From assembly GCA_049582065.1 (NCBI GenBank), contig JBAUTF010000117.1, positions 1-6,320 of the forward strand: DNA of 6,320 nucleotides. The letters run 5' to 3'. Positions 4,799-6,320 of the stretch are shown in pieces; positions within the stretch are counted from its first letter, which is position 1; each line of letters opens with the position of its first letter. Position numbers and translations under genes: made by a program. The notes beneath the pieces are model-generated. The model made no database searches, was not told where the DNA came from, and worked only from the letters and a program-made list of their open reading frames with translations. Origin of the DNA: DATKSS01 sp049582065. Lineage in GTDB: Bacteria; Chloroflexota; Dormibacteria; Dormibacterales; Dormibacteraceae.

Positions 4799-6226
4799 CT
4801 AGTGCGCCACGGTCCCGGGCGTGTGATCCGAGGCTGAGGATGTCGATCGGTGGATCGGTGCAGGATCGTTGCCTTCCTGACCGCGATCCGATCGGCCGTG
4901 CGTCAGGGCAGCCACGAGGTTGGCGACATCAGGCGTGCCCCAACCGGTTGCCAGGTCGTAGCCGGGCTTGGCGGCGAAACCGACCGTGGAGTCGAACGCG
5001 TTGTTGCCGGCCACGATGTCGTGGAACACGGGTGCCCTTGTCGCAGCCGACCCGGACCTTGACTGCTGCTCACCCAGCGTATAAAGCGCGGCGTTGGCCA
5101 CGCCAAGGGTTTCCAGCCCGCGCGATTCGCGGGCCTGGTTCGCCAGCGCGAAGATCGCGGCCCACTGCGGTGAGCCGCAGCTGGTACCGCCTACGAGGTA
5201 TAGGAGTGGGCCTATGACGACCTCGACTCCGCCCCTGAAGGCGGCGTTGTAGGCGACGTCAGGGACCGTTCTGTACTGGTTACCCGACACGGCTTGCCAC
5301 TCGGGGGCGTGAAACAGCACGCTTGGAGCGCCGCCGGTCGCGCCGATATGTGGTTCGTTCCAGGTTGCCTCTCCGCCGTAGTGACCGGAGACCTCCAAAC
5401 CGCCCGGGTAGGGGCTGCCCTGGGTGCCACCTACGCCTGTGACCAGGGGATCGGAGGCGGGATAAGAAGCGATGGCTGGTGAGGTGCTTCCGGTGTACGG
5501 GGTCCAGGTGGCACCCGCGTCGCCGGCCGACGCGAGCAGCGTGTCACCCGACCTCGCCGCCGCCGTGAAGATCCTGTGCTCCTCCGCGAACGACGTGCCG
5601 GCGGTGACGTCCGTTTCCCAGTCGCCGAAGCTCTGCGACACGATTGCTCCCGGGAACCGGGGTAAGACTTGGGCTTCTGCTGCATTGATGTCGTAGTTGT
5701 TGTCTGTCGCCGCCACGGCCAAGACTATCTTCGCCCCGGGCGCCATAGCGTGGGCGTACTCCACGTCCAGCGAGGTCTCGATCTGCCAGCTGGCCAGAGC
5801 CCCTGACCCCGTTGCCCCGGTTCCAGCCGCATTGATGATCCTGAAGGACCGGGGAGCTGGGATGCCGAAATAGTGATCGAAGTGCGCCAGGTCGGTTCTA
5901 ATCGTAGGGCTGCCGTAAGCGTCCACGATGACGATGGTCTGGCCGCTTCCGTCCAGCCTGGCGGGGAAATCATAGATCTTGGCCAGGTCATACGGTCCGT
6001 AGCAGGGCACGCCATGAAGCGGGGTAAAGACGCAGTCTTGGTGTACCGACCCGTTGGCCAGAAAGTTGACCGCAGGCCCCTTTAGGGCGGTGAGGTTGAC
6101 GGACATGTGCGGCCCCGGCGCCTTGAACGCGCCCGCCGACAGCCCCGAGAATGCCCCGACGCCGCTCGCGATCAAAGTCAAAGACGAAACAAGCGCGCCC
6201 AGCCGGCGCGACCAACCCTTTCCCAT
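4799..6226 (-). CDS. Secreted S53 family (sedolisin/kumamolisin-like) serine-carboxyl peptidase without large prodomain
   Basis: Numbering is from GTG 6238 (479 residues); the preferred ATG at 6226 drops four. An Arg/Lys-rich start and hydrophobic segment (about 13-35) form a signal peptide. The catalytic domain starts near CYGPYDLAKIYDF (79-91) and runs to LVAAL (441-445). Catalytic residues are visible: Glu154 and Asp158 in ETSLD, oxyanion Asp240 in ASAGDAG, and Ser353 in GGTSCGSP. The calcium site is suggested by HDI (406-408) and GYDLATGWGTPD (426-437). S53 enzymes cleave proteins, usually at acidic pH, outside the cell. Only about 45 residues separate signal and catalytic domain, where typical members have a prodomain of roughly 180. 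Cys69 and Cys79 may form a disulfide. A hydrophilic Ser/His-rich tail of about 30 residues ends the protein. ATG 6226 is favoured by GGAGAGG immediately upstream; GTG 6238 has GGTGA upstream and remains possible. Confidence 0.95.
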   Translation of the reverse strand: MGKGWSRRLGALVSSLTLIASGVGAFSGLSAGAFKAPGPHMSVNLTALKGPAVNFLANGSVHQDCVFTPLHGVPCYGPYDLAKIYDFPARLDGSGQTIVIVDAYGSPTIRTDLAHFDHYFGIPAPRSFRIINAAGTGATGSGALASWQIETSLDVEYAHAMAPGAKIVLAVAATDNNYDINAAEAQVLPRFPGAIVSQSFGDWETDVTAGTSFAEEHRIFTAAARSGDTLLASAGDAGATWTPYTGSTSPAIASYPASDPLVTGVGGTQGSPYPGGLEVSGHYGGEATWNEPHIGATGGAPSVLFHAPEWQAVSGNQYRTVPDVAYNAAFRGGVEVVIGPLLYLVGGTSCGSPQWAAIFALANQARESRGLETLGVANAALYTLGEQQSRSGSAATRAPVFHDIVAGNNAFDSTVGFAAKPGYDLATGWGTPDVANLVAALTHGRSDRGQEGNDPAPIHRSTSSASDHTPGTVAH

Positions 6227-6275
6227 CTTCCTCTCCACGTGTGGTCACCCGAATCGAGGGCCGTATCCAGACCGT

Positions 6276-6301
6276 CTCGCGAGTTGCAATACTCTCGCAA
6301 G
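6276..6301. repeat. Paired 8-base direct repeats upstream of the S53 peptidase, possible operator
   Basis: CTCGCGAG (6276-6283) and CTCGCAAG (6294-6301) differ at one base and start 18 bases apart, close to two helical turns. The first is itself a perfect palindrome, and TTGCAA between them is also palindromic. They flank the proposed -10 box of the peptidase promoter, a suitable place for a repressor. Chance occurrence in GC-rich DNA is possible. Confidence 0.35.
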
Positions 6302-6314
6302 GGTCGGCAAGCAA
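6286..6314 (-). promoter_or_regulatory. Weak sigma70-like promoter candidate for the S53 peptidase
   Basis: On the minus strand TTGCTT (6314-6309) and TATTGC (6291-6286) are separated by 17 bases, each matching three of six consensus positions. Transcription would start near 6279, leaving a leader of about 50 bases before ATG 6226. A better -35 match, TTGACT (6320-6315), lies too far away for this -10. The call rests on spacing and position only. Confidence 0.25.
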
Positions 6315-6320
6315 AGTCAA

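Overview
The window is a compact, GC-rich bacterial chromosomal segment. It carries seven protein-coding genes and no RNA gene, CRISPR array or insertion sequence that I can see. Gene types and codon use (strong G/C at third positions, GTG, TTG and possibly CTG starts) fit a soil-type high-GC bacterium such as a Chloroflexota/Dormibacterota or actinobacterial lineage. That placement is an inference from protein style only. TGA is the ordinary stop codon of at least four genes here, so the genetic code is standard.

Layout: (1) Positions 1-1728, plus strand: the 3' part of a Kef-type cation:proton antiporter (CPA2) with a C-terminal TrkA-N-like domain. (2) Positions 1725-2123, plus strand, overlapping the antiporter stop as CTGA: a DCC-family (DUF393) thiol-disulfide oxidoreductase. 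Its reading frame has a TGA exactly where the first cysteine of the CxxC active site belongs, giving UxxC, and a hairpin can be drawn directly downstream. This is the most interesting item: a candidate selenoprotein, with a decayed gene as the main rival reading. (3) Positions 2134-2442, minus strand: a small helical protein of unknown function, convergent with the previous gene. (4) Positions 2518-3081, plus strand, divergent from it: a two-helix membrane protein resembling the DUF1003 group, with a glutamine-rich coiled-coil tail. (5) Positions 3132-4337, plus strand: an FAD-dependent amine/amino-acid oxidoreductase of the DAO fold. (6) Positions 4391-4747, plus strand: a small membrane-anchored Ala/Pro-rich exported protein. 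(7) Positions 4799-6226, minus strand: a secreted S53 (sedolisin) peptidase that lacks the usual large prodomain. A strong hairpin at 4756-4786 separates the last two convergent genes.

The only tight functional unit is the antiporter/DCC pair, where the overlap and Shine-Dalgarno position suggest translational coupling. A thiol- or selenol-based redox protein beside an ion antiporter with a nucleotide-binding-type domain suggests redox-linked control of ion efflux, but this is inference. The remaining genes look like independent housekeeping or accessory units. No gene-free stretch longer than about 90 bases exists.
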